DNA of 64,000 nt, taken from positions 7,964,001 through 8,028,000 of the forward strand of contig OX637402.1 of the NCBI GenBank assembly GCA_951799425.1, given 5' to 3'. Origin of the DNA: Ilex aquifolium. Taxonomy: Eukaryota > Streptophyta > Magnoliopsida > Aquifoliales > Aquifoliaceae. A program made the translations under genes and the position numbers. Positions 33,417 to 45,414 of this stretch are shown one piece after another. Every line of letters begins with the position of its first letter. Position 1 is the first letter of the stretch. The notes below the pieces were generated by a model that worked only from the letters and a program-made list of their open reading frames with translations, ran no database searches and was not told the origin of the DNA.

Positions 33417-36400
33417 TGTGAAACCCCGGAAAATTTAAACTTTGACGAACAAGGGCAATAGGTGAATTGCCACTTCGGTACTAGTTGAAAAACTGAATTT
33501 TTCTAGATCTCGGATGACGAAACGGATTCCACCGTTGGATTCGTCTCGCGAAATCTAGTTACCACGTCAAATTTCGTTGAATTCCGAGATAGTCGGATTT
33601 TTCGCGTTTTACGAGACGAACGGGCCTCGGGTGACCCCGTGCACGAAATTTTTATAAAATTTTAAAGTTTGGGGAAATATTAGAGGCAAGTTGAAAATAA
33701 AAATAATTCGAACTTGAACCGGAGCGAAATTTAGTCGTTTCGAGATTAAAACGGACCCGAAATTAAATAGGACATGTGGCCAATTGTGGGCCAAGTATCC
33801 TAAAAATATAAATAGGGGCCTAAAGTCTGAAAAATTAGACTTCTCCTTCACCATTTCAACCGGTTTCAGCCGAGAGAAAAGAAGAGAGGGAAAATGAGAG
33901 AAAACTCCACCTTCTCTCTACGATCTACTCCGTTCTAGCGCTCAAATCGACTCGGGCCAAGAACAAGAGTTGCTCTACGCGTTGAGGGCTACGCGTGGGT
34001 ACCAAAAACGACGGTTTTCACCGAAAGTTGGAGGGCCGAAAATTTGGAAGTGAAGGATTCAAGCTTGCTTTGAGTTCTAGGAGCTTCCCACGGCGATTCT
34101 ACACGCTACAAGAGGTAGGGTTTTCTTCCTACTTAGGTTTATTTCCAACCTAGGAAGGTTATATGGAATGGGTAGGTGTATATATATATGTATCACTTGC
34201 CTATTGTGGTTATTTGGGTGAAATGGGTATTGAGAATGGGTAGCAAGATTTAAATCACATTCTCTAGTTTAATGTACCACTAATGCATTTCATGTGTGGG
34301 AAATGAGTACCAAATGTGCTAAGCAAGGTTGGTATGAAATGGGTATATAAATTTACTTGTTGGGTAAATTTCATAAAGAAACTTGAAGTGTAGAAAATTG
34401 ATATGGGAAATTGGGTAAAGTGAATTCCTAAATGAAATGGACAATTAGGAATGGTTGTTGATAATTTCCTGAGAAATCATGACATATGAGGTTATGTTAT
34501 GGGTAGAATGAATTCTATCTTGGTATAATTGTGTAGAAATCAATTAATATGATTTCTTGAGCTTTATGATGAATTTGAGTATATTATGTGATTACATGAT
34601 CTTGGATGCTTTGAAGGTGTTGAGTAAATGCTTTGATGAAAATGTGAAGTATGTTTTGCATGAATTATGTATAACATGCTTAGATATTGTGATTAAGGAA
34701 AATGTTGATATACACATTCTTACGAGATGTTGACAAAGTGTTGAATTATGGTATTTATATGCATAGGCTTATGATATGAAGTACCATGGATATGTGGGTT
34801 TATTGTTGAGTTGTTCATATGGCATTCATACATATTGAACATGTGGAGAAGATGCAAGGGTACATTACATTGCATTCTCATGGCTACATCACATTCATGG
34901 TTATAAGACATGAGTGGGTGTGGGTGAGTTGACATCGCATTCATGGGTCATGGGCATGAGTGTGGGTGTGTGCATATGTTGTGGATCAAACACCAAATCT
35001 TGGTGGTTGGTATGTGAACTCGGGAAAGTCGGGATCGAAGATCCGACTGAGTTGCACGGTTGCATTGCATAAGGAAAACTTGTGTCAGGTAGAGCAAGTA
35101 GGGCTAGACACTCCCTCGGGTGAAAAACCCGGAACCACTTGGTTCAGTCATTTGACCAGCGGTGAAATACCAGAAAAGTGGCATGGCCCACGGAGCCAGT
35201 GGTGCGACTCCAAAATCCGTTGCCCAAAAAGACACAAGATTTTGTTGTATAAAAACACCCATTCAATGGGTAGCCTCTAACAATGATTTGATTTTTTATA
35301 AAGACATAACTTTTATCTCAAACGATCATTGGGAGGGTTTCTCCGTCAATAGACGGGTTCATACACGTTGGCTTTTGCATTGTGTTGTGTGAGTCGGGGA
35401 AGACTCGGGATAAGGTGCGTGAGTGAGTTCCATCTCATATCATGGCATGACATAGCATAGCATGGTAGCTTTCTAACATTGAAGTATATACTCTTGTTGG
35501 ATTGGTTGATGCTTGTTGATTGTTGCATGTGCGCATTTCATATGCACTTAGGTTGGGGAGTAACCTCTATAGGAGGATATCCTATTGAGCGTGGCTCACC
35601 CTTCGTGGGACAACATTTCAGGTGCGGGGTTCACGCCGGCGGACGGCTCCCAATTCGAGCCCCAAAGTTGAAGAAAGCCGACTTGTGGCTTTTATGGTTA
35701 TTTAGTAAAGTTTTTGTAAGAATTCCATTTTGAGATGTAAATATATGGAATCAATTGTAATAGAACTTGTACAAACAATGTTTTATGTTAGAAACTTCAT
35801 TGTATAAGTTTTGGATGATTTTGAAGTGATTTGAAATGGATTGGAATTGAAAAACTAAGGAAGGAAGAAATTCTGGGCAAAACCTTTCGGAAGGTCACTA
35901 AAACCTTCCGGAAGGTTAAGGCAGAATTGTGGTCCATAAGGTAAAACCTTCCGGAAGGTCGATTTAAAACCTTCCGGAAGGTCTTCACATTTTTCCAAAA
36001 TATGGATTTCAGAGTGTGAACCTTCCGGAAGGTTTGAGTACACCTTCCGGAAGGTCGACACGTTTCATTTTTCAAACTATTTTCCAGAAGGCAAAACCTT
36101 CCGGAATGTTAAGAAAAACCTTCCGGAATAACTTTTCCAGTGAGCAAACCTTCCGGAAGGTTGAGTCAAAACCTTCCGGAAGGTTTTCTAAAAATTTGAA
36201 ATTTTCAAAATGCTTAGCCATGCTTTTGGGCTTTGTTTTCTTTGGTTCCTATGACATAAATGGACATAAATTGAGGTATAATTGACCTTGTGGATGGTAA
36301 ATCCGGTTAAAAGCATGTGAATGACGTGGTGTCGGGTTATACGACTATCACGAGTATTTCCGCGGGTTGACGGATGGTCAACGGTTAATAAAGGACCCCC

Positions 36401-36418
36401 GGGTTTTGGGGCGTCACA
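33417..36418 (+). mobile_element. Long D-family solo LTR in gag of X
   Basis: TGTGAAACCCC...GGGGCGTCACA, 3,002 bp, with a GGGGG duplication (33412-33416 and 36419-36423). The gag frame of X is continuous across it. TATA box at 33807-33814. It is about 0.9 kb longer than the solo LTR at 30262, partly because of the palindrome-bearing block at about 35760-36240, whose upstream flank resembles the U3 of LTR B. Confidence 0.92.
35883..36183. repeat. ACCTTCCGGAAGGT palindrome array
   Basis: Eleven copies or variants. Centres: 35888.5 and 35909.5, 35952.5 and 35975.5, 36026.5 and 36048.5, 36085.5, 36102.5 and 36124.5, 36154.5 and 36177.5. Within-pair spacing is 21, 23, 22, 22 and 23 bp. The best copy is AACCTTCCGGAAGGTT (35902-35917). 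TTCCGGAA also fits TTCnnGAA, the inverted heat-shock factor half-site pattern. Apparent reading frames across it are repeat artefacts. Confidence 0.9.
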
Positions 36419-36423
36419 GGGGG

Positions 36424-36579
36424 TGGGTTATATAACTTGTGTGACCAAGAATATTTGCTTGCTAAAATTGCAAAGTTGTCCCGCATGGTAGAAAACTTAG
36501 AGGTCAATAGGAGGCATGAAGTGTCAAATGTGACTAAGGCCGATGAATTTTTCTTGATTTGTGAGAGTGTTGAGCACTC
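36424..36579 (+). pseudogene. gag: Element X gag, middle part
   Basis: The frame encodes LAKIAKLSRMVENLEVNRRH and KADEFFLICESVEHS, typical of the Athila gag region before the zinc-binding motif. It is cut after EHS by a reverse solo LTR and continues at 38441. Confidence 0.75.
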
Positions 36580-37912
36580 TGCTTGACTTATTTCGTCGTT
36601 CCTAATTTTTGAACATCACCCGGTCATGTATATATGGCTTATATGGATAGGTGAGTGTCACTCTCACTCGGGTTCGATGCAAGAAATGGAAAAACGAGTG
36701 TGTGAATGAAAATGTGTGTGTGTGTGTGTGCAAAAGTGCTCCCCAAGCATAGAGAGACTCTTGTAATGTCATGTTTTACTTGGAATGGGTATTCCAAGGT
36801 CGTCTCCTCAGAGAAGGAAGGTGAATTGTGTTGAAGGTGATTTTGTGAAAAAAATGGAAAAGTGTAAAATCTTTGAGTTTGTGTTTTGGTGAGTGAGATT
36901 TTGATAAAGATGCAATGGAAACAATGTTGGCTAATCCAAAGAGTTCATTTCAATGGGAATGTCAAATCAACTCAAAACATTCTTCCAATTGTGTATAGGT
37001 GTTCGATTGATTCGTAAGAAACGAGGGACTAAAATGGAAGTGAGGGCTCAAGCATACCTCGTGGCAAGTCTACGGTGTATCAAGAACTCACAACCACGTC
37101 TGCACTCAACCTAGTCAAACCAAACCACCTTTCACTACGAGGAAGAATGAACGAGAGTCGATTTCACATACCCAAGAGGAAATCTCCCTTGGATTAGCCA
37201 ACTAAAAATCTAGCTACTCATATTAAATACAAAGACATTCATAATGTAAAGACACATAGTGAAGAAATGAAGATTAAAACTTGTATTAATGCTAATAAAT
37301 GTTAAACTACGAAAATAAGTTCATTTAATACCCATATGTAAAGCTTGAATGGAAAACTCAAATACAAACATGGTAGATTCAAGAAGATGTAACTAAACTT
37401 GCAATACACTTGAAATAAATGAGATTAAAGTGTAAGAACTAAGGATTACAAGAGTAATACAGCTTACTAGAAGTGAAATGGGTATGAAAATGCAAAAATC
37501 CAAACTTTATCTTTCTAGAACTTCATCTTCTTCCTTGGGAACTTCTCTCTCTAAACTACTCATAAGCTTAGGTAGCCTCCTCCTCTCAAAAGCTTATGTG
37601 AAGCTGAATAAATGGTGCAGAGACCTTTACATTTTCATCCATAGGGCTCTTCTTGCATGTGTGTGCAGGCCTCCCATCAATGGGAGGTGAGTTGATGACT
37701 TTGGACAAGCTAGGACAAGCCTAGCCTGCAACCCATCATGCCTCCTCCTTCTCATTCCTCCTTTCCCATCCTCCATCTTCCAAGGCTGACTTTAGGGTGT
37801 AGGAGGCATGTATGTATGTAGAATATGTCAGGGGACAAGTGGAAGAATCATAGGTGGGACCCCCAAGTGGCAGAGCTTGAGTTGCAGGGTGTTCTGGCGG
37901 TTCTAGGCCAAA

Positions 37913-37946
37913 CCTTCCGGAAGGTCGATGCAAACCTTCCGGAAGG
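37913..37946. repeat. Pair of CCTTCCGGAAGG palindromes in X-family LTR
   Basis: Two perfect copies with centres at 37918.5 and 37940.5, 22 bp apart. They are the same palindrome as in the D-family LTR at 35883-36183, though the two LTR families are unrelated. ACATGAAAGTTGTAGAT lies nearby on the minus strand (about 38040-38056), as beside the GTGCAC pair of LTR A. Confidence 0.85.
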
Positions 37947-38113
37947 TGCCAGCTCAAGACCAGTTTTCGTAAAATTGTCATAAATTTTGATCCAATTGTC
38001 CGATTGAGCTGAAATTTTGACGCAATACAGAGGACATCCAGATCTACAACTTTCATGTTTTTCATTTTTTCAGATTAGAAGTGGATCATGATAAAAAAAA
38101 TGGAGAAAATAGA

Positions 38114-38177
38114 GGTACCAATACCAAATGGTGCGGGTGCCGGTACCAAAATTCAAGTAGGCTTAGTTACTGGTGCC
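38114..38177. repeat. Degenerate GGTACCGGTACC array in X-family LTR
   Basis: GGTACCAATACC (centre 38119.5), GGTGCCGGTACC (38141.5) and GTTACTGGTGCC (38171.5) are spaced 22 and 30 bp, the same alternation as the GGTACC arrays elsewhere. No copy is perfect. Confidence 0.7.
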
Positions 38178-38440
38178 TATGATACCAAATACCACCACCT
38201 ACTTGATTTCTTTCACTTTAAAGCCTCCCAATCCTCATGTAATGTATCCATCTCTTCACCACTCATCCACACTTAGTTGCAGGGTTCCGAAAGCTATCAT
38301 TTACCCTATGATTACCTGCAACATCAAAATTTCTACATTATTCATAACTTCGACTAACTCTAAGTAATTAAATGCAAAGTTAAGTTAAAATGCATGTAAT
38401 GAGGCCGTTAAATATGAAATATTACATTCTCATCAGACTC

Positions 38441-39345
38441 AATTTCAGAGTGTCCAAACATTTCGGCACTTAAGGAAGTGTATTATGAGCAAGTGCATGC
38501 ATTCAATATAAGTAGACAGTGATATTGTCCACACTCCAACATGTACAATATGGGATGGAGCTCCCACCCAAACTTTTGTTGGAAGAATGATAATCCTACA
38601 TCTCATGGATCCACCTCATTGCTACCTCCCATCCCACCAAAGCAAAACCAATCATTTTATGGTCATGGTCCATCGTCTAGCTCACAATATCAATATCAAA
38701 GGTCCAATCCACAAAGACTTTCTGAAAACCCGCCTCAACAAGAGTTTGATCAACAAGAACAACCCAATCCACTCATATATCAACTTCCTCACAAAAGAAA
38801 TTTGGAGGACATCATGCATCAATTCATTCAAAGTCAAACCGCAACCAATAAAAAAAATGTCGTAGCTTTTAATGACATCTGGACACAGATTACCAAGTTG
38901 ACTAATGCTATGGGGTCATTTCAACAAGAAAAAGGAAAATTTCTCGCATAACCCCAAGAGAATCCTAAGGGTCAACATGTGATTGAGTCGTCCGATGCCA
39001 CTAAAGAGAATTTTGAGCAACTCAAGGCTATCACCACTCTTAGGAGTGGAAAAGAAATTGAAAAAATCATTTTACCTAAAGTCTCACCCAAAACCACTTT
39101 GAAAAATGAAAAAGAGACCAAGGGTAACTCCGGAGATGGTGAACAACTTGAAAAGCCCAAGGTTGCTGATTTGTTGTAAATGATTGTCCTATCCCACCCC
39201 CTTATCCTCAATGGTTGAGGGCACTTGGTAAGATTGCTAATTATGTTGATATTCTTGAGATGTTTAAGCAGGTGAAGATCAATAGTTCACTCATTGATGT
39301 CATCAAGCAAATTCCCTCTTGTGCAAAGATATTGAAAGACTTATG
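38441..39345 (+). pseudogene. gag: Element X gag, last part
   Basis: Codons ECP, ALKEVYYEQ, a stop at 38519, then MYNMGWSSHPNFCWKNDNP (from 38541), a Gln/Pro-rich segment and ITKLTNAMGSFQQEKG match Athila gag. A stop at 38949 is followed in the same frame by LKAITTLRSGKEIE. After 39179 the text shifts to a segment ending in VKINSSLIDVIKQIPSCAKI. At least three stops or shifts. Confidence 0.75.
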
Positions 39346-39945
39346 AACCGTGAAGAGGAATTTGAAATTGCACAAAAAAGCATTCTTCACCGAGCAAGTG
39401 AACTCCATCTTGCGGACAAAAACCCTCCCAAGTTCAAGGATCCTAGTGGCCCTACCATTTCAATCACCATTGGAAATTGCCGTGTGGAACAAGCATTACT
39501 AGACTTTGGGGCAAGTGTCAACCTTCTACCATTCTTGGTCTACCAACAACTACAGCTATATGAGTTGAAACTAACATTCATCACTTTTCAGCTAACGGAT
39601 TGTAGTGTGAGAACACCAAGGGGAGTAGTAGAGGATATGTTGGTCCAAGTAGACAAATATTATTTTTCCCTTGATTTCATTGTGCTTGACACTCACCCCG
39701 TTGCTAATCCCAATGCACAAATTCCTGTCATTTTAGATAGACATTTTCTTTCAACTTCTAATGTCATGATCAATTGCATGAATGGTCTAATGAAGCTAGC
39801 ATTCAAAAACATGACAATGGATCTTAATGTGTTCAACCTATGCAAGAAACCCGGGGATGATGAGGAAATTTATGAAGTCAATAGGATTGACACCTTAGTG
39901 GAACATCACATGGACATACTGTGCAATACAAGTTTGATGGAGTAA
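39319..39945 (+). pseudogene. Element X aspartic protease region
   Basis: A 208-residue open frame with the protease active-site region ALLDFGASVNLLPF (Athila elements usually have DLGAS), followed by a flap-like TPRGVVEDMLVQVDKYYF and FIVLDTHPVANPNAQIPVIL. The frame is open but cut off from gag and RT by shifts. The catalytic Asp is present. Confidence 0.8.
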
Positions 39946-39949
39946 GAGT

Positions 39950-41154
39950 TTGTTGAGGATTTGGAACCAGAGACTATGCAAGGGGTGGGAACTTGGACCC
40001 CGATATTTGAAAAATTGTCTCCACAAGAGAAGAATTTTTTTTCAATCCACTGTCCAACCACCTACTTTGGAGTTGAAGCCATTACCATCCACACTTAAAT
40101 ATGGATTCTTGGGGGAAAACCAAACATTTCCAGTGGTGATAAACTCTTCATTAGAGCCAGAACAAGAGGAAGAGCTATTGAGAGTCTTGAGGAAGTATAA
40201 AGGAGTGATTGGTTGGACTATTGCGAACATCAAATGAATTAGCCCTCTTATTTGCACTCACATAATATATCTTGAAGATGACGCCAAGCTATCCCAACAA
40301 CCACAAAGGAGATTCAATCCAATTATAAAGGATATGGTTAGAGATGAAGTGCTCAAGCTACTTGATGTGGGAATCATCTTTGTGATTGCCGACAATAAGT
40401 GGGTTAGTCCCACACAACCTACTCGGGAGGTCACCGGTTGGAGAGTTTGCTTAGAATAACGGAACCTCAACTCAAGCATTCTCAAGGATCATTTCTCGCT
40501 ACCGTTCCTTGATCAAGTGTTGGAAAGGGTAGCGGGACATCTTTTTATGGCTTTTTGGATGGCTACTCTGGCTATAATAAAATAGAGATTGTCCTGAAAG
40601 ATCAAAAGAAGACCACATTCACTTGCTCCTTTGGAAAATACGCCTATCGTCGAATGTCATTTGGGCTATGCAATGGCCCATGGACTTTTCAAAGGTGTAT
40701 GATAGGGATATTCAGTGACATGGTGGAAAAGATTGTGGAGGTTTTCATGGATGTCTTCTCGATATTTGGGGACTCTTTCGAAGGATGTTTGGAAAACTTG
40801 GAAAGAGTATTAGAGAGATGTGAAGATAAGAATTTGGTGCTCAACTGGGAGAAGTGCCACTTCATGGTGACCCAAGGGATTGTGCTTGGTCACATCATTT
40901 TCACAAAGGTAATAGATGTAGAAAAGTCTAAGGTTGTAGCAATTTCCAATCTGCATACTCCAAAGATATTCAAAGATATCAGGTCATTTCTTGGCCATGC
41001 AGGTTTTTATCGTCGTTTTATTAAAGATTTTAGTGCATTGGCAAGACCCTTGACAAATTTGCTAGCAAATGATGTCCCATTTGAGTGGTCGGATTATTGT
41101 GAAACATCTTTTAAAAAATATAAAAGTATGTTAATCTCACCTCCAATCATGTAA
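39950..41154 (+). pseudogene. Element X reverse transcriptase, active site mutated
   Basis: LELKPLPSTLKYGFLGENQT and LLRVLRKYKGVIGWTI (40050-40225) mark the RT N-terminus. A shifted, stop-containing stretch (40240-40550) follows, then an open frame (40555-41154) with the fingers and palm: DGYSGYNKI, FTCSFGKYAYRRMSFGLCN and VFMDVFSIFG. The catalytic motif should read FMDD; here the second Asp is Val. The connection FLGHAGFYRRFIKDF is intact. Confidence 0.82.
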
Positions 41155-41532
41155 CCACTTAATTAAGAACTCTCATTTGAGCTCATGTGCAAAGCGAGTG
41201 ATTATGCGGTCAGCATAGTGTTAGGTCAAAGGGAAGATAAAAAGTCTCATGTCATATACTATGCTAGAAAAACCTTAAATGAAGCTCAAATGAACAACAC
41301 TAGCACTGAAAAGAAGTTGCTAGCCGTAGTATTTGCTTTGGATAAATTCATGTCATACATCATTGGTTCACCTATAGTAATCTATATGGATCTCTCTGCT
41401 TTGAAGTATCTGTTGTCTAAGAAGGATGCCAAAACGAGACTCATTAGGTGGATCCTCCTCCTTCAAGAATTACATTTGATCATCAAAGATAAGAAAGGAG
41501 TTAAGAATGTGGTGGCAGACCATTTATTATAG
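41155..41532 (+). pseudogene. Element X RNase H
   Basis: From 41185 an open frame reads MCKASDYAVSIVLGQRED, STEKKLLAVVFALDKF, YMDLSALKYLLSKKDAK and NVVADHLL before a stop. The first catalytic Asp (normally CDASD) is Lys, and a stop lies at 41152-41154 between RT and RNase H. Confidence 0.78.
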
Positions 41533-41658
41533 CTTGTTGTCCATGACACTGAAGAGCACATCTCTATCCATGATTCTTTCCTGGATGAGTATTTATTTTC
41601 TAGCCATTTAGTTTCTCTATGCTATGCTGACATTTGTAATTTTCTTACCACAGAACAA

Positions 41659-42871
41659 ATGCCCCCACACTGGAGCCCGGAAGACAAGAGAAAATCCATG
41701 GCAGAGGTGAAGTACTTTTACTTCGACAATCCATACATGTTCAAGTATTGTCCTGACCAAGTCATGAGGAGATGCGTACTAGACAATGAATATCGTGATA
41801 TCCCCTCCTTCTGCCATTCTGAAGCATGTGGCGGACATTTCTCTTCCAAGAAAACTTCAATTAAGATTTTACAGAGTGGTTTTTACTGGCCGACATTGTT
41901 TAAAGATTGTGTTTCATTTTGCAAACAATGTGATAGGTCTCAAAGGCTAGGGAGTGTGACCCATAGGAACATGATGTCCCTTACTCCCATTTTTGTCCTT
42001 AAAATTTTTGATTGTTGGGACATCGATTTCATGGGTCCATTCCATGTGTCCTATAGCTACATTTACACACTTCCGTTAATCGATTACGAGTCTAAGTAGG
42101 TTGAGGTAATCCCGACCAAGACCAATGACCATCAGGTTGTGATCAAGTTCTTAAAAGAAAATATTTTGTTTAAGTTTGGGATGCCTCGAGTTGTGATAAG
42201 TGATGGTGGTTTACATTTATGCAACATGTCATTTGCTTCTTTGATGCATAAATATGGCATGACACAGAAGGTGTCCACCGCATATCACCCACTGACCAAT
42301 GGCCAAGCTGAGTTGGCCAATAGGGATATAAAAAAACATGTTTGAAAAGACAGTTAACCCCATTTGAAAGGATTGGTCATTTAGATTGACTGATGCCTTA
42401 TGGGCTTACCGCACCGCTTATAAGACCATTCTTGGTATATCTCCCTATAGGTTAGTCTATGGCAAGGCCTGCCACTTGCAAGTGGAGATGGAGCACAAGG
42501 CATATTGGGCCATAAAAACTTTGAATTTCAATCTAGGATTAGCTGGGAGTCATAAGAAGTTAGACATAAATGAGTTGGAAGAAATCCGCCAGGATGCATA
42601 CGAGAGCTCTAGAATACACAAAGAAATGACTAAAATCTTTCATGACAAATCTATTGTAAGGAAAACATTCGAGCCCGGCCAAAAAGTGCTCTTGTATAAT
42701 TCCTGCCTCTCCATTTTCCAAGGAAAACTGCGATCTAGATGGGATGACTCCTACATTATCAAGGTGGCTTACCCACATGGAGCCGTGGACATAGAAAAAC
42801 CTGAGGATGGCAAGACATTCAAGGTCAATGGCCAAAGACTTAAACCATTCTTTGAGGGTTTTGAACTTTAA
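41659..42871 (+). pseudogene. Element X integrase, three fragments
   Basis: Fragment 1 (41659-42099) has a zinc domain (CHSEACGGHFSSKKT, CKQCD) and the first catalytic Asp in DCWDIDFMGPF. Fragment 2 (42139-42345) has VVISDGGLHLCN with the second Asp and NGQAELANRDIKKHV with the Glu. Fragment 3 (42386-42871) covers [10 protein letters not shown] to [16 protein letters not shown]. Stops at 42097 and 42343 and a shift break it, but the DDE residues survive. Confidence 0.82.
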
Positions 42872-44734
42872 GAAGTCGAGGAAGAGTTGGTTCACCCGGT
42901 CTACCCGGATCTTGTTGAGGCATAATTGTTCAGTAAATGTTAGTGTACAGTTGTTTCTCTTACTACTTTATTTTACCAGTTAAATTGTTCACTTACCTCC
43001 TATTGTACATAGTGTTCTTCCTTTATTTTTGCAGCTAGTGGTGTTTTTGTAAAGTTCAGTGCGAGGTGTTTTCTTACCCTTCTTGTATTTAAAATTATCT
43101 CATCTTATTGCATTTCTTTTTTGTTGCATTAAGGACAATGCTTAGTTCAAGTTAGGGAGTGAGATGCACCATTTGCATGATACACCATTTTTGTTGATAA
43201 TACCATTTTGTGTTGAGATGCACCATTTGCATGATACACCATTTTGTAGATGATACCATTTTGTTGATGAATTTTGATGAAATTTTAAATTTTTTTTTAA
43301 TATATATATATAAACATTTGATATTGAACCATTTTTTTCCTCCTAACTGTTTTGGGACCTTTGTTTGCTTTAACCTAGAACTTGAACTTTTAACATATGG
43401 GTGCACTATAGAAGTTTATCCTATGCTTAAGTAGCACATGCATGTCTTCAGTCAAACTCAACCAAAGTGCACCATGAAGGTATAATTTTTTGCAATTTAC
43501 CAAGGAGATTCACATCTTAAAAGAGCTTGACATAAATAATGGAGATGAATGAAGTACCCTTATGAGCCATTGTGTCATTCCTTTTTGGAGGGTTAACTTA
43601 AATGTACTCAAAAGAAAAATCTTTCAAATTCAATTTTGTTCAATTGTCTCATTATTCTTGCTTTGGTTAGTGTGCAAAATGATAGTTAATTGACTTGATC
43701 TGAAATGCATAGCAGTACTTGGTCATGTATCTCTGAGAAATGATTTTAGGCCTTCTTTGATCAACCTTGAGCCTTAGCCCCTCTGTTCAAAATATTGTCC
43801 CTAGTCACCGTGATTGAGCTGTAAATGAATAAATTTCGTTTCCTTAACTGCATTTTTTTTACCAAGCCATGTGGAATATATTTATCCTACGTTGGTTATC
43901 CCGAGATGAGCAATGTTTTTATTGAAAAAGGGAATGTGATGGTGGGAAATAAAACAAAAGGATGATGTAAGCATGAATTGAAAAAAAAAAAAAAGGAAGG
44001 CAAAAGCAAAAAGAAAAGAAAAAAAGATCCGAAGAAGGCAAAAGCAACAAGAAAAGGGTGAAAAGAAAAAGAGAAAGAAAGAAAAAATGGAATTAAAATG
44101 AAGGAGGATTGGAAAAAATTGAATGATGCACCAAAAAGGTGAATTGTGACTTTAATGTCATATTCTCTGGATAATTTACTTTAAATTCCTTTTTTCCCTT
44201 TGTTTCTCTTAGCCCTCACCCAAGGCTATGTTATAACTGGAAAAAAGTCCTTTTTGATCTCAAGGATACAAAGCAAAAGTAGTCAATGACACTGTCTGAA
44301 ATTGCCCTAACATTTCATTCATGAGATTATGTCAATGTCGTTTCAATTGCTTAATGTGCTTTTCAAATTGGGATTATATGTGAGTTTTCCTTCGTTTTTT
44401 AATACAAGATTCTACCTCACATATAAACATTGAGGGAAAGTCACTATAACTATGGAGTGTGTCATTCTGAGAGAAAACCCTTAGTGAGAATTGCATCGAA
44501 ACTGAATTTGGATAGCTAAAATGGATGTGGAAGTTTTTGGGTAAGTTGTTTAAAATTTCATGGTCATTAAACACACACGAGTGTTGAAGGGAGATGTGTA
44601 GGTGAGTACTTTTGAATAGCATTTAAATTTATGGTACGACTCATGGGTAACTAGTTCGGGTGAATGCGAAAATTTTTGTTCAAGGCACCCCAAGGTTGGT
44701 TAGGATGATGAAATATATTTCAAATGTTGGATAT

Positions 44735-44780
<46 letters not shown>

Positions 44781-45163
44781 TTTGAAGGTAGCTTCACTGT
44801 AAACCTTCATGGGAAAAACTCATCTACTAGTGATCACCTAGTGGTTTAAAAATGTAGTGAGTAGGATAGGAAGAAATTGGAATACCATGGATTTTATTTT
44901 GTGCTTTACTTGATTTTGTTCATTTTTTTTAATTTAGAATTCCATTACATGTGTTTTGAAATCGTCAAGAATTAAATCGCGTTGCAATTTCGTAAATGAA
45001 TTAAGACAAAGTTAGATAGTGTGATTCAGTAGCATGGATCATGTTTTTGGGTAGTTAAGTTAGGAAATAGGTTTTTAGAATGTTTTGGAGTCAAATAAGT
45101 TAGATAGAATGGAATGGGAGTGAGAAAGAGCAACAAAGAAAAAAAATTGTAGAATTAAGGATA
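42872..45163 (+). other. Long spacer of X between pol and the third ORF
   Basis: No open frame. TTCAAGTTAGGGAGTGAGATG at 43147-43167 resembles the 3' polypurine end of X (CTCAAGTTAGGGGGTG, 47127-47142), so an earlier 3' end or an extra central primer may have been here. Then come short repeats of ATGCACCATTTGCATGATAC (43163-43270), a purine-rich tract (43980-44100) and a (GA)n run (44739-44776). Confidence 0.6.
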
Positions 45164-45227
45164 GGTATCGGTACTAAGTCAGAGAGGTACCGATACCTAG
45201 AAGATAGAACACTCAGGTACCGGTATC
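45164..45227. repeat. GGTACCGGTACC palindromes upstream of the third ORF of X
   Basis: GGTATCGGTACT (centre 45169.5), GGTACCGATACC (45191.5) and GGTACCGGTATC (45221.5) are spaced 22 and 30 bp, as in the LTR arrays. Here they are inside the element, about 190 bp before a possible start codon at 45415, after a leader-like CT-rich stretch. Confidence 0.75.
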
Positions 45228-45414
45228 TCGTGTCCTAATTTGCGAAAATTAAGGGTTTTAAAATGTGAAAAACTGGTTCTCATTTCATTATTCTCACTTC
45301 TTCTCCTCTCAAACACTCTCTCCTATCCATAGAAACCCTCCAAGCCATCTAAAAACCCTTGGGCATCCATCTAATTCCTCAATTAATTCACTCAAGGTTT
45401 GAATCTTGTGATCA

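Larger units (their letters stand above)
36580..38435 (-). mobile_element. Reverse solo LTR of the X family inside gag of X
   Basis: Ends TGCTTGAC (36580) and TCTCATCA (38435) are the reverse of the X LTR ends. Flanks CACTC (36575-36579) and GACTC (38436-38440) fit a 5-bp duplication with one change. Length 1,856 bp against 1,771 for the X 3' LTR. A (TG)n run lies at 36711-36730. It carries two different palindrome sets. Confidence 0.85.

Noticed and set aside
35797-36285. Overlapping frames encoding repeated TFRKVL and NLPEG-type peptides on both strands
   Set aside because: They are translations of the ACCTTCCGGAAGGT palindromes. Because the repeat is self-complementary, both strands give similar peptides; no protein is implied.
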